A DNA stretch of 64,000 bases from Neorhizobium galegae (GTDB taxonomy: Bacteria > Pseudomonadota > Alphaproteobacteria > Rhizobiales > Rhizobiaceae), in the NCBI RefSeq assembly GCF_021391675.1, contig NZ_CP090095.1, positions 4,067,001 through 4,131,000 on the forward strand, in the 5' to 3' direction. The notes under the pieces are model-generated. The model searched no databases. It worked only from the letters and a program-made list of their open reading frames with translations, and was not told the origin of the DNA. The translations under genes and the position numbers were made by a program. Within the stretch, counting starts at the first letter, position 1. The number at the start of each line of letters is the position of its first letter. This document shows, in pieces, positions 8,437 through 18,369 of the stretch.

Positions 8437-11400
8437 ATGGCCGCTGAACAGAGAGTAGTCGAGCTCGTCATTGACGCCAGCGGCGCTGTCGCTGGTGCGC
8501 GTCTGGCAAGCCAGGCCTACGACCACATGGGCGACCGCGCGCAAGCTGCGATGCAGAAGGCGCAGAGTGCATTCGACCGCCAGCAACAGGTCTATGAACG
8601 TCAGTTGCCACGGTCGATAGACCAGGTTGGCGAAGCCTACGACCGCCTTCGGGGGCGTATCGACCCGGTGTTCAATTCGCAGCTGCGCGCCGAACGGGAA
8701 ATGACGCAGAGCTTGGCTGTGATCAATCGGGCCGTCATGCTTGGCGTCACCACCGAACAGGAGGCGACTGCCACGATCACTCGGCTGAAGCGGCAGCAGA
8801 TCGAGGAGATCAACCGCGTTCGCGATGCGCAGGTTCAGGCCAATAATGCATTGCGCATGCAAGGCGCGAACGACAACCGCCGCGGGGGGGCCTGGATGCC
8901 GCGAATATCGGCTATCAGTTCCAGGACATCGCGGTGACGGCAGCCATGGGCATGTCGCCGCTCATGATCGGCCTTCAGCAGGGCACGCAGCTCGCCTCAG
9001 TCGTTTCGACCATGGAGCGGCCTGTCAGGGGCCTGGCGACTGCCTTCCTGTCGCTGATCAGCCCGGTATCGCTTGTGACGATCGGTCTAACGGCCGGGGT
9101 GGCGGCGCTCATCCAGTATTTCAGCACGTCGTCGGAGGGTTCCGGCAAGATGAGCGCGGATCTGCGTGCTCAGGCGGAACTGATCGCCTCGGTCGCGAAC
9201 AAGTGGGGTGACGCAACCCCGATGCTCAAGGCTTATGCCGACCAGATGGAGCGGGCCGCCGACGCGGCAAACCGCCTGAAGGCCGCCGACGTCGTTGCCA
9301 AGGAGCAGTTCAAGCCGGTCGAAGACGTGCTCTCCGACATTAACCCGCAATACATAGCGGCGCGGCGGGCGATGCAAGGCCTCGGTCAAGACGCGGACCC
9401 ACTGTTTCGAAAGGTCACCGGGAGCTTCACCGAGCTCCAGTCGAAGATCATGGATGGCACTGCCACCATTGAAAACCTGACGACCGTGCAGAACGCGCTT
9501 AGTGAGGCTTATGAAAAGACAGGCCTGCCGGTCATTGACCGACTGATCAAGGCCTACGACGCGTTGCTGCCTCGGCTCCGAGAAGTTGCAAAGGCGGCGG
9601 CAGATATCCGGCAGGAAGGCAGCGGCTCCATCCTTCCGGACTTAGGCACTCTCTCGCAGCTCTTTTCTGAGGGCGGTAAGCTCTATGCGCCCGAAGACTT
9701 CATCCCTTCCGGCAGTGTGCCGACACCGCAGGCGCGGCCAAACCGCGAGCTCGATCCGGCCTTCAACCCATACGACCAGATCAATAAGAGCGGCGGCGAC
9801 CGCCTGCGGCAGCTTCAGCAGGAAGCGGACCTTCTGGGCCTCACCGGCTCTGCAGCTGCGGCCCTGCGTTTTGAGCAGGAGCAGCTCAATGCCGCCTATG
9901 CGCAGAACCTGGAGCTTTCGCCAGACCAACTTGCGGCAATTCGAGACCAGGCGGCAGCCTATGGTCAGTTGACCGAGCAGATGGCGCGTGCCCGCATGCA
10001 GGCGGATCTGAAGTTCGACATCGATCAGCTTGGACGGTCGCCGATCGACCAGCAGATTGCATCCAGCCAGAGGAGTGCCGGCCTGCCGATCGACCTCAAT
10101 GGCGACTACGCCGGCCAGGTTCGTCAGCTCGAACGGGTGAAGGAGCTGCGCTCTGATGTGACTGGCTTCTTCAATGACTTCAAGGAAGGCCTGCTTTCCG
10201 GCGACAGCATTGGCGACGCGTTGCGAAATTCCATCATCAACGCTTTGAGCAAGCAGGCGGACCGCCTTTGGGATAGCGTGTTCAATGGCCTTGCCGCTGT
10301 CATGTTCCCCGCGAGCGGCGGTAGCCAAGTCTCCGGCATTTCGGCGGCGGGATCGATCGCAGGATCACTGTTTTCCGGACGGGCTGCCAATGATAACCGT
10401 GCGCCTGTCACGCCCGTAACCAGGGCACCTTTGCCAGATGTCGGCGCGGTATCCAGTTTATCCGCATATCGGGATGCCATTGCGTCGATCGAGAGCGCTG
10501 GAAGCGGCGGATATAGCGCGCTTGGCCCGATCACGAAGAACGGTGACCGAGCTTATGGCCGCTACCAGGTCATGGGCAATAATATCGGTCCTTGGTCCGA
10601 AGCGGCTCTCGGGCAGCGTCTATCCGCGAGCGATTTTCTTGCCAACCCTTCGATGCAGGACAAAGTCTTTGATCATCGGTTCGGGAGCTACGTGAACAAG
10701 TACGGGCCGTCAGGCGCCGCGCAAGCATGGTTCGGCGGTCCGGGATCTGTCGGCAAGGGCGGAAACGTTTCGGATATGCTCGGCACGAGCGGGACCGAAT
10801 ACGTAAACAAGTTCACCAACGCTCTCGGAGGAGCATCGAAGAACGTCGATACGTTTGGCGGAGGCCTCGGGAAGCTGGGTCAGTCGCTTTCCACCGGCAT
10901 GTTCCCCACAGCTCCGGCCGCGCCTTCTGGGTGGCGGTGGCGGCGGTCTGTTCGGATGGCTCGGTGGCCTCTTTGGCGGCGGGGGCCTGAATTCGGCGCT
11001 GTCCGCATCGCCGCAGTTCACCAAGGCATGGTCGCTCGGCGGTATCGGGCTTTACGATCGCGGTGGCTTCACCGGACACGGTGGCGTCAACGACCCCGCC
11101 GGCGTGGTGCATCGGGGTGAGGTTGTCTGGAGCCAAGCCGACATTGCGAGGGCCGGCGGCGTCGGTGTGGTCGAGGGCATGCGTCTCGGTCTGCAGGGTT
11201 ACGCGGACGGCGGTGTCGGAGGTGGCCGGCCGACCGTTGCGCCCATCCGACAGGCTGCGGCTCCCGCGCCAGCAAATACCAACCTGCGCTTCGAGCACGT
11301 CCATTCCTTCGATGGCGACGGCAATATCAAGACGATGACCAGGACAATCGTTCGAGAAGAGGCGCCGGACATCTCCCGTCAGGTGACGAGCGATCAGCTG

Positions 11401-11475
11401 CGCCGGGAGCGGAAAGAGCAAGAGCGCGGCGGCTTCGGCGCAGTCCAGGCCACTTATACCAAGCGGAAGGGTTGA
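8437..11475 (+). pseudogene. Phage tail tape measure protein, two apparent frameshifts
   Basis: About 1,010 residues in total, read in three segments. Segment 1 (ATG 8437 to about 8890) is coiled-coil (AMQKAQSAFDRQQQVYERQL; KRQQIEEINRVRDAQVQANN). At a G7 run (8884-8890) the frame must move by -1 to continue as GLDAANIGYQFQDIAVTAAM. Segment 2 runs to about 10,928 and includes two hydrophobic stretches (LASVVSTMERPVRGLATAFL; LVTIGLTAGVAALIQYF) and, near 10,440-10,760, a muramidase-like portion (AYRDAIASIESAGSGGY; NGDRAYGRYQVMGNNIG; AAQAWFGGPGSVG). After one extra base (10,925-10,931) segment 3 continues GGGGGGLFGWLGGLFGGGGL to TYTKRKG. The protein sets tail length and helps DNA entry. Either real decay or indel errors. 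Confidence 0.85.
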
Positions 11476-11477
11476 AC

Positions 11478-12236
11478 TTGTCCAAATATTCTTCCGTCCC
11501 GACACTCAACATGGACTTCATCATGCCGGCCAAGGTGACCTTCGATACGCCTGGGGGCGGCGTCGATGGCGGCCGTAACGGCATGGGTGACGCAATCAGT
11601 ATCAACCTCTCCGGAGGGCCGATCGTCACCGCGACCGCTGAAAACTGCTTCATCCATGAACCCGAGCAATTCGAGTATCTCGGATGGTTGCGGGCCTACC
11701 TCAACAGCGGGGTGCGATTCATCAACGTGCCGCTGCTGAACGACTGGTATGGCCCGTTTCCCATCATTGGCGGAGTGCCGACGCCGATCGTCGCGGGCAT
11801 TCCGCATTCGGATGGAAGCCTGTTCTCGGATGAGTCCGGATATTCGCAGGCGACGGTCTGGGGGCAGGTCATGGAGGATGCAGCCCAGTACGCCGGGATC
11901 GTCCGTATCCGCGTCTATAACCCAGCGCGGCCGTTGCGACACAACGACTGGTTCTCGATCTACCACGATATCAAGGGATGGCGCGCCTACAGCTACTGGG
12001 ATGTCCTCGATCGTTATGATGATGGCGTCGAGACGATCGGCGGGTATGAATTTCCGTTTCAGGAATACCGCTTGGCGCTCGACGTGCCGCTCCGCGCTCC
12101 CGTCCTCGCCGGGACGCGGATCGAACTGGCCCGCCCGATGTGCGTCATGAAGTTTCCGATGGGCTTCACCCTGCCGACCGATATCGAAGGGTTCTATCAA
12201 TCGAACCCTACGCTGCAATTTACTGAGGGCAAATGA
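11478..12236 (+). CDS. Phage distal tail / minor tail protein, 252 aa
   Basis: I place the start at TTG 11478 because GGAAGG lies 7 bases upstream; a TTG at 11472 overlapping the preceding stop is too close to the site. The protein has the order NMDFIMPAKVTFDTPGGGVD, NLSGGPIVTATAENCFIHEP, FEYLGWLRAYLNSGVRFINV, and many Trp, Tyr and Pro residues. It lies directly after the tape measure gene, where the distal tail (Dit-like or gpM-like) gene sits, and begins the tail-tip module. It overlaps the next gene by 4 bases. The exact family is uncertain. Confidence 0.68.
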   Translation: MSKYSSVPTLNMDFIMPAKVTFDTPGGGVDGGRNGMGDAISINLSGGPIVTATAENCFIHEPEQFEYLGWLRAYLNSGVRFINVPLLNDWYGPFPIIGGVPTPIVAGIPHSDGSLFSDESGYSQATVWGQVMEDAAQYAGIVRIRVYNPARPLRHNDWFSIYHDIKGWRAYSYWDVLDRYDDGVETIGGYEFPFQEYRLALDVPLRAPVLAGTRIELARPMCVMKFPMGFTLPTDIEGFYQSNPTLQFTEGK

Positions 12237-12838
12237 TGGACTTCGTTCCCGAAAACATCATCGAGGAAATGCGTGGCAGTCATACCCTCGGCATTTTCAT
12301 GCATGTGGCGACCGAGCCGCCGCTCCATGTCTGGTTCGGCGCGGAGGATATTCCGGCCAATTTCGACAGCATCGACGACGACGGCGCGGTGTATCTGGGC
12401 GGCGGCATCCTGAACGGCATGCCGACGCTCGAAGTGCTGCTCAACGGCGCATCCGACGCGGTTGATTTCAGCCTCTCCGGGATCGATCCCGATACTGGTC
12501 GGGCCATGATCGAAAGCCTTCCGCCAATCCGTGGCAAGCAGGTGACGATCGGGCTTACGACGCTGGATGACTATTTCCAGCCGATGAGCGCAATCATTCC
12601 ATTCTGGCAGGGGCGGGCTTCGCACACGGTCGAGGAGTCGCTACCGGTCAAGTCCGGGCAATCGCCGACGCTGACGCTCAGTCTGTCGGTGATGGCGGGC
12701 GACGCAGCGCGGTCGCGGCCGTCACGGTCGCTGTGGTCGCAGCCACATCAGGAGGCGATCTCGTCGACCGATAAATTCTGCAATGAGACGTCTCGCCTCG
12801 CGGCTGCCGTGCAGCCGGCGTGGGGCCTCGGATACTGA
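12233..12838 (+). CDS. Minor tail protein, DUF2163-like, 201 aa
   Basis: A 201-aa protein starting at ATG 12233 (or 12236) within the previous stop. The segments GIFMHVATEPPLHVWFGAED, YLGGGILNGMPTLEVLLNGA, VDFSLSGIDPDTGRAMIESL and a C-terminal RSRPSRSLWSQPHQEAISST resemble the tail-hub proteins that sit between a distal tail protein and an NlpC/P60-like protein in rhizobial prophages and gene transfer agents. No enzymatic motif is seen. The gene is immediately followed by the next at 12840. Confidence 0.66.
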   Translation: MMDFVPENIIEEMRGSHTLGIFMHVATEPPLHVWFGAEDIPANFDSIDDDGAVYLGGGILNGMPTLEVLLNGASDAVDFSLSGIDPDTGRAMIESLPPIRGKQVTIGLTTLDDYFQPMSAIIPFWQGRASHTVEESLPVKSGQSPTLTLSLSVMAGDAARSRPSRSLWSQPHQEAISSTDKFCNETSRLAAAVQPAWGLGY

Positions 12839-12839
12839 C

Positions 12840-13280
12840 ATGGACATCCACGAATTCATCCGCCTGCCACACAGGTTCATGTGGGGCGGCGACGGCAAGC
12901 CGCATCCTGCCGATCCGCACGGGCGGAACTATAACGACTGCACGACGATTTGCGCCACCTGGGTTGAGATCCTGACAGGAATCGATCCTGCGGCCGATCT
13001 TCGCGGCACCTATCGGACGGCCGAAGCAGCGCACGCCATAATCGAGGATGCCGGCGGCCACGTCGCATTCATGGAAGCGCGCCTTCTGCCCTTGGGGTTC
13101 AAGCGCGTCCAGAACCCGATGGATGGCGATATCGGCTGCGTCAGCGCTCCGGCCGGGGTCGAGGGGAATTTTGCCGTGGTTGGGGCGATCCGATTCGGGC
13201 CGCTGTGGCTCTCGCTCGGCCCGGCTGGCCTGGTGGGAAAGCATCTGCCGACAATCGCGGCCTGGAGGCTTGCGGCGTGA
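12840..13280 (+). CDS. DUF6950-like / NlpC/P60-position tail protein, 146 aa
   Basis: A 146-aa protein from ATG 12840. The core motif NYNDCTTICATWVEILTG has a cysteine at the start of a helix, the position of the nucleophile in papain-like NlpC/P60 peptidases. VAFMEARLLPLGFKRVQNP and GDIGCVSAPAGVEGNFAVVG would supply the strands. A catalytic His is not obvious, so activity is uncertain; the family is the one usually called DUF6950. In phage tail tips this gene product is thought to help open peptidoglycan during infection. It ends in GTGA, overlapping the tail-tip gene. Confidence 0.65.
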   Translation: MDIHEFIRLPHRFMWGGDGKPHPADPHGRNYNDCTTICATWVEILTGIDPAADLRGTYRTAEAAHAIIEDAGGHVAFMEARLLPLGFKRVQNPMDGDIGCVSAPAGVEGNFAVVGAIRFGPLWLSLGPAGLVGKHLPTIAAWRLAA

Positions 13281-15490
13281 AAATCAGGAGCGTCCACGAG
13301 AACCTGCCGAGCGAAGAGATCGAGATCCGGGTGCGGGAGATAGATCTCTATTCGAACACCCGCATACCGACACCGCCGCGGCGCGACCCGATCTTCACGC
13401 CGCTGTTCACGGCTATTTTGGGTGCTGGCGGCCTTGGTCTTTCCGGTACCGCGCTCTCAGTTGGCGTCGGTGTCGCGTCGGCGATCGCGACGACGGCACT
13501 GACGATCGGCCTTCAGGCGCTGATGGCGCCGAAGCCGCCGAAGCCCGAAAAGGGCAAACTTCCGATGCAGCAGCCGATCCCGCACAGGATCTTCGGCTAC
13601 GGCCGTAATCAGACCGCCGGCGCATTCATGCTCTGGGCGGTTGAAGGTCCGAATCTGCATTCCGTCCAGGCGCTTCGTGGGCACAGGATCAAGTCGTTCA
13701 ACCGTTTTTGGCTGCATGACGACGAGGTTTATGTTCCTGTCGGAGGTGGAGCCATTTCCTCTGGCACCGAACGATATGCGCCAAACGTCGCCATAAGTTA
13801 TCGCCTTGGGCTACCGACCGGCATTCCCTACGCTTCCGCCGTTGCTGCGTTCGCTGGAGTTGGACTATGGACAAACAGCCACCGGGGAGACGGGCAGGCA
13901 TCCATTTATATGGTTGCGTCCGCCACGCGTCAAAAAGATCAGAACAAGCTCTTCCCCTACGGCGCCCCGCTGCTCAAGGTCGAGACGGACGATGCATTAT
14001 GCTGGGATATGCGCGACCCCACGCAGAACCCGGCCGATCCGAGCACCTGGAAGTGGACCCAGAACACAGTGCTGCAGATCATCCACTGGCGGTGTTTTTC
14101 CGAGTTCGGCTACAAGCGAGATTACCAGAAGGCGATCCTTCCCGTGCTCGATTACTGGATCGAGGAGGCGAACATCTGCGACGAGGATGTTCCGCTCGCG
14201 GCCGGCGGAGCGGAGAAGCGCTACCAGAGCAATGTCTGGGACACGACGGAGAATGACCCCAAGGCAGTACTGAACGCACTCTTGGCCGCTTGCGACGGGC
14301 ACCTGGTGATCCGTGGCGATGGTTCGGAAATATTAACGGTAGGCAAATTCAGGGAGAGCCGCTGCGCAACACTGACCGATGAAGACATCCTCGGCTATCG
14401 GAAAGAGAACGACGTTCTTCCGGAAGATGAGATCAACCGTCTGGTGCCGACCTTCAACTATCCGGCGACCGGATACACGACGACCGATACCGACTATTTC
14501 GAGGACGTTGATGCCCAGATCGATGCCGGACGAGTTCTGTCCGTGCAGGCCGATTATGGAGCTGTGCAGCAGTGGCGACAGGCCCGTCGCCTGGGATCGA
14601 GGGAATGGAAGAGATCTCAGCAGAAGGTTCGAGGGACCTTGAACATTGGCCTATGCGGTATGAATGCGGCTTATGCTCGATGGGTCAGAGTGCTGGCGCC
14701 AATCCGGCTTCCGGGTCTCTATGGAAAGCTAATCGAAAACCGACGGTCGGTTCTCGCGCCGGCGCAAGGCGGGTTTACGATGGATTTCATCCAGCATCCG
14801 GATGATATCGACGCATGGAATCCTTCCGTCGACGAGGGAAAGCAGCCCAATGTTCCGGGCGTACCGAATGTGATCGGCGTCGTGACCCCTGTCATCAATC
14901 TGGTGCAGGCCAGGCCGAACGGGCAGAGCGTCTATATCCGCGTCGTTATTCTTGATCCGGAGGATGCAAGCCTGACGCCTGTCGTGAGGTATCGCCTTGC
15001 AGACAATGGCACGGGAAGCCCAGGAGCTTGGATCGAGCAGCAATTCGCTGATGCGACAGCTGTTGGCGGTTTCGTCGAACTGAATACTTCTGTCGTGCCC
15101 ACTGACAAACTGCTCGATATCCAGGCGCAGTTCCTTTCTTCGGGAGGCGCTCCTGGCAACTGGTCCATCACGGCAAACATCACCTCGACCGTGGATGCAG
15201 TGCCGCCTGGTACTCCAACCAATATGACCGCGCCAAACAGTGTTACGACAGTCCCGGTCAGTGCGAAGGCGGCAAACGACAATACTCGTTATCTGATCTT
15301 CAGGCGGGGCACGACTGGCCAGACTTTCGCGGCCGCTACGCTAATCGGCCGCTACTCCGTTAACGCCAACCAGGTGATCTCGTTCAACGATACCCCTGGG
15401 GTAGGTACCTGGAAATACTGGTGCGGCGCGGAGAATATCTCCGGCGTTCCTTCAACCGCTCAAGCATCCGCAACGACGGTTGTGACCTAA
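13277..15490 (+). CDS. Phage tail tip / host specificity protein (gpJ-like), 737 aa
   Basis: It starts at GTG 13277 inside the preceding stop. Residues 1-35 are strand-rich (IEIRVREIDLYSNTRIPTPP). Residues about 42-77 form a long hydrophobic segment (PLFTAILGAGGLGLSGTALS continuing to TIGLQALMAP), as in tail-tip proteins of this class. The central part (PMQQPIPHRIFGYGRNQTAG; VETDDALCWDMRD; VLDYWIEEANICDEDVP) matches the hub region of gpJ-like proteins. The last 200 residues are fibronectin-like repeats (VRYRLADNGTGSPGAWIEQQ). It binds the host surface and forms the baseplate hub. The following gene is the tail spike. Confidence 0.78.
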   Translation: MKIRSVHENLPSEEIEIRVREIDLYSNTRIPTPPRRDPIFTPLFTAILGAGGLGLSGTALSVGVGVASAIATTALTIGLQALMAPKPPKPEKGKLPMQQPIPHRIFGYGRNQTAGAFMLWAVEGPNLHSVQALRGHRIKSFNRFWLHDDEVYVPVGGGAISSGTERYAPNVAISYRLGLPTGIPYASAVAAFAGVGLWTNSHRGDGQASIYMVASATRQKDQNKLFPYGAPLLKVETDDALCWDMRDPTQNPADPSTWKWTQNTVLQIIHWRCFSEFGYKRDYQKAILPVLDYWIEEANICDEDVPLAAGGAEKRYQSNVWDTTENDPKAVLNALLAACDGHLVIRGDGSEILTVGKFRESRCATLTDEDILGYRKENDVLPEDEINRLVPTFNYPATGYTTTDTDYFEDVDAQIDAGRVLSVQADYGAVQQWRQARRLGSREWKRSQQKVRGTLNIGLCGMNAAYARWVRVLAPIRLPGLYGKLIENRRSVLAPAQGGFTMDFIQHPDDIDAWNPSVDEGKQPNVPGVPNVIGVVTPVINLVQARPNGQSVYIRVVILDPEDASLTPVVRYRLADNGTGSPGAWIEQQFADATAVGGFVELNTSVVPTDKLLDIQAQFLSSGGAPGNWSITANITSTVDAVPPGTPTNMTAPNSVTTVPVSAKAANDNTRYLIFRRGTTGQTFAAATLIGRYSVNANQVISFNDTPGVGTWKYWCGAENISGVPSTAQASATTVVT

Positions 15491-15561
15491 AACAGACAGA
15501 GCCACAAAACATCCAATATCGACTTTCGCTGCGAGCGGGAGCGATTTTTCATGAGGTAATC

Positions 15562-18369
15562 ATGCCGCTGAACCCTAGCCCTCAGGTTGTTCTTGCAGAC
15601 GGGCCGTCCTCCAGCCCGCATCAGCCATCTAAGTCCGATCTCCGTAAGATTTGGACTCAGGTCGAGCAGGCCATTGACGCATATTCTGCTGGTGCAGGAT
15701 CTATCGCTAAGCAGACGCTGGCGCAGCTCAACGCTGATCTGGCGCATGCGGCAGACGTTACTGCATGGGTTTTCGCTGATAGCACGGTTGCCAACAATGG
15801 CATCTATCGGAAGTCTGGAGCGTCAGGTATCGGGTCGTGGACACGCATCCTCGATCTACCCTTCAGCTTCATCATCGCGACTGACGTTGGCGCAGGCACG
15901 CCTGATGCAATCCAGGCAGTGACGCCAATTCCCGTGTCGGCCTCGGCCCTTGTGGTGCTGTTCGTCTTTGAAACCAATATCGGCAGCCCGGTCACCGTTT
16001 CTTTCAATGGTGCTTCGCCGCTGACAATCAAGACGCGCAGCAACGAGAATGTAGCTGTCGGCGGCCTGACGTCGGGTCCGATCATCGGCTTGGTTCAAGG
16101 CTCGAACTTTCGTTTATTGAACGATGAAGCGATCGCGGCTCTGATCTACGCAGCGAGGGATGCTGCTGAAGCTGCGAGAGATGCCGCGGCGGCATCCGCC
16201 GCTATAGCATCGGGCTTGGCTTCAGCCTTTATCATTGCTGAAAATACGTTCGCTTCACGCACTGTCGCGATGGCTTGGCACCCGGTCGCTGCCCCCGATT
16301 ATATTCGAACTGCGGGCTATGCCGTCGCCGGTGACTGGGGTGCCGCACTTTACAAGAAGGTCGGTAGCCAGCCATCGCACGATGGGAAGTTTTCCATCAC
16401 TCTCTCTGGCGGCGGTGTGGTCTGGTATGAAATCGCCGATGCGACCTTGACGCCGCAGATGTTCGGCGCCGTGATCGGCGGGGTAACGGACTGCGCCACC
16501 GCGATCAACGCAGCCGTCCAGACGGTCAACGGGCGGGGCGGTGGCGTTATATTCTTCCCCGCCGGCAGCTATCTGGTCGGCTCTTCGATAAATTTGACCG
16601 GGTGCTCCAATATCACTCTCAGGGGTGTTGGTTGGGGCAGCAAAATCGTAGCTTCGGCTGCGCTCAACGCCTCCGATAACTTGACGAAAAACGATATTAT
16701 TACAGCCCTGAACTTCTCTGGGCCCGTCACCTCCAGCGCGGGGTATCCGCAAAAGAACATCGTGATTTCGGATCTGCAGCTAGATGGATCGTTGCAGAGC
16801 GTAGGCGGTCTCCCGGTGGGAGCGGTCGTCGGGTATTCCCTCGCGGGCATCGAGTTTCTGAACGTCGATTTCGCGATCGTCGAGCGGGTCAAATTCGTCG
16901 GCTGCTTTGGCAACGGCCTCGTTTTTGGCACGCAAAACCCGCGTCAGAAGAATGGTGCCTTCCAGAACGGTGTCCGTGGATGCCGGGCGCGCGACAACGT
17001 TTTTGAGAGCTGTGTCCGTGGCCTCCTGCCGCAATATGCGACGGCCACAGCGCCGGGTGGCATCACAGGCAGCGTCATTCAAATCGGGTCATCGCTCGAT
17101 GGGGTCATTGAAAACAACCTTATCCTCAACCCAGGTGGTCCGGCGATCGACATATTCAACGCCGAAGGGGCATCGATCAAGCACAACAGCATCATCGGCG
17201 CGGCCATCACTCCGGTGGGTGCATCTCCGCTCAACGCGACTTTCTACCAGCAATCGATTGGCACGATCCGTTCGGACTTTGGCCTGGTCAACTGCTCGAT
17301 CGAAGACAATGTCTTCGACAAGTGCGGTGGCATCCTGCTCAACGGGTACATGGGCTTGAATTTCTTCAACGACAATATCCCGACGACTGGCCCTGTTGGC
17401 TGCACCATCAATGGCAATAAGATGCGGGAGCCTACGGGTCGCATTCAGATTGCTGCGCCAACGCTAGGGGCTTCGGGCGCTCAATACGACTGGACATATT
17501 CACAGGCAGGGCGCGTTGTTCTTATCGGTGGCACTGGTGTTTCCGTCACACGTCGGCGTGGGACTGATGGCAGTTTCGTCGCCCAGACGCTCGGTGCTGA
17601 CGCGAGCTTTCCGGTTGCCTCCGGTGACGCCTACAAGCTCACCTACACGACGGCCCCGGGGGTGGTCTGGTATCTGACGCCAAACATTTTCGAGCCGGCC
17701 ATTAGAGTTATGGGCGGATCGATTTCCGGCACGTCGGGACAGGCGCAGCGAAATATCATCAAGGGCAATATCATTTTCAACGCTGGCCGCTATGGCATCA
17801 ATTTGATTGATGCATACGACACCGTCGTAGAGGGAAACGTGATCGAGAATGTCGGGCTCGCTGAAACAGGCATGAGCTTCATCGTTATGGAAAACTCTTT
17901 CGATCAGGCGGCGACTGGCTGCCAGGAAATCGGGATCATCGGAAATTCGTTCATCGATAGCCGGTCGCCAAAGTTCGCATCCTCAAACGTTGTCGACGTG
18001 CGGGTCGGGGCGACGGTGCGTACAGTCAAGAATCGCGTCATGAATAACCGGCTTGAGGCGACGATTGCGGCTTCGCTTCTGAACCTTAATCAAGACAACT
18101 ACATTTCCGGCAATTTCGGCCCTGGCTGGAAAAGCCCGGTTCTATCGTCGCCGGCCGTGCCCGCGTCGAATGCCGAACTGCTGAATCCTTTCCCCTACGA
18201 CTGCGACGTAATTATTCTGGGCGGGACGGTTACAGCCATCGCGAAGGGGCCGGCTTTGGCAACGCAGGTCTATGGTGCGACAGGAGGGCTTTGCCGCGTC
18301 CGTCAGGGCGAAGTAATCAAGATCACCTACTCGGCTGCGCCTACCGTGTTCAATTGGTTTGCGGCGTAG
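15562..18369 (+). CDS. Tail spike / fibre with right-handed beta-helix, 935 aa
   Basis: ATG 15562 with GAGGT 5 bases upstream is the natural start (MPLNPSPQVVLADGPSSSP). Residues 1-60 are an attachment region. Residues about 196-215 are an Ala-rich helix (YAARDAAEAARDAAAASAAI). From about 320 the repeat pattern of a pectate-lyase-type parallel beta-helix begins (GGGVIFFPAGSYLVGSSINL; ENNLILNPGGPAIDIFNAEG; IIKGNIIFNAGRYGINLIDA). Such spikes bind or cut host polysaccharide and are swapped freely between phages. The 3' end overlaps an antisense gene by 43 bases, which suggests the neighbour arrived by recombination at the spike end. Confidence 0.8.
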   Translation: MPLNPSPQVVLADGPSSSPHQPSKSDLRKIWTQVEQAIDAYSAGAGSIAKQTLAQLNADLAHAADVTAWVFADSTVANNGIYRKSGASGIGSWTRILDLPFSFIIATDVGAGTPDAIQAVTPIPVSASALVVLFVFETNIGSPVTVSFNGASPLTIKTRSNENVAVGGLTSGPIIGLVQGSNFRLLNDEAIAALIYAARDAAEAARDAAAASAAIASGLASAFIIAENTFASRTVAMAWHPVAAPDYIRTAGYAVAGDWGAALYKKVGSQPSHDGKFSITLSGGGVVWYEIADATLTPQMFGAVIGGVTDCATAINAAVQTVNGRGGGVIFFPAGSYLVGSSINLTGCSNITLRGVGWGSKIVASAALNASDNLTKNDIITALNFSGPVTSSAGYPQKNIVISDLQLDGSLQSVGGLPVGAVVGYSLAGIEFLNVDFAIVERVKFVGCFGNGLVFGTQNPRQKNGAFQNGVRGCRARDNVFESCVRGLLPQYATATAPGGITGSVIQIGSSLDGVIENNLILNPGGPAIDIFNAEGASIKHNSIIGAAITPVGASPLNATFYQQSIGTIRSDFGLVNCSIEDNVFDKCGGILLNGYMGLNFFNDNIPTTGPVGCTINGNKMREPTGRIQIAAPTLGASGAQYDWTYSQAGRVVLIGGTGVSVTRRRGTDGSFVAQTLGADASFPVASGDAYKLTYTTAPGVVWYLTPNIFEPAIRVMGGSISGTSGQAQRNIIKGNIIFNAGRYGINLIDAYDTVVEGNVIENVGLAETGMSFIVMENSFDQAATGCQEIGIIGNSFIDSRSPKFASSNVVDVRVGATVRTVKNRVMNNRLEATIAASLLNLNQDNYISGNFGPGWKSPVLSSPAVPASNAELLNPFPYDCDVIILGGTVTAIAKGPALATQVYGATGGLCRVRQGEVIKITYSAAPTVFNWFAA

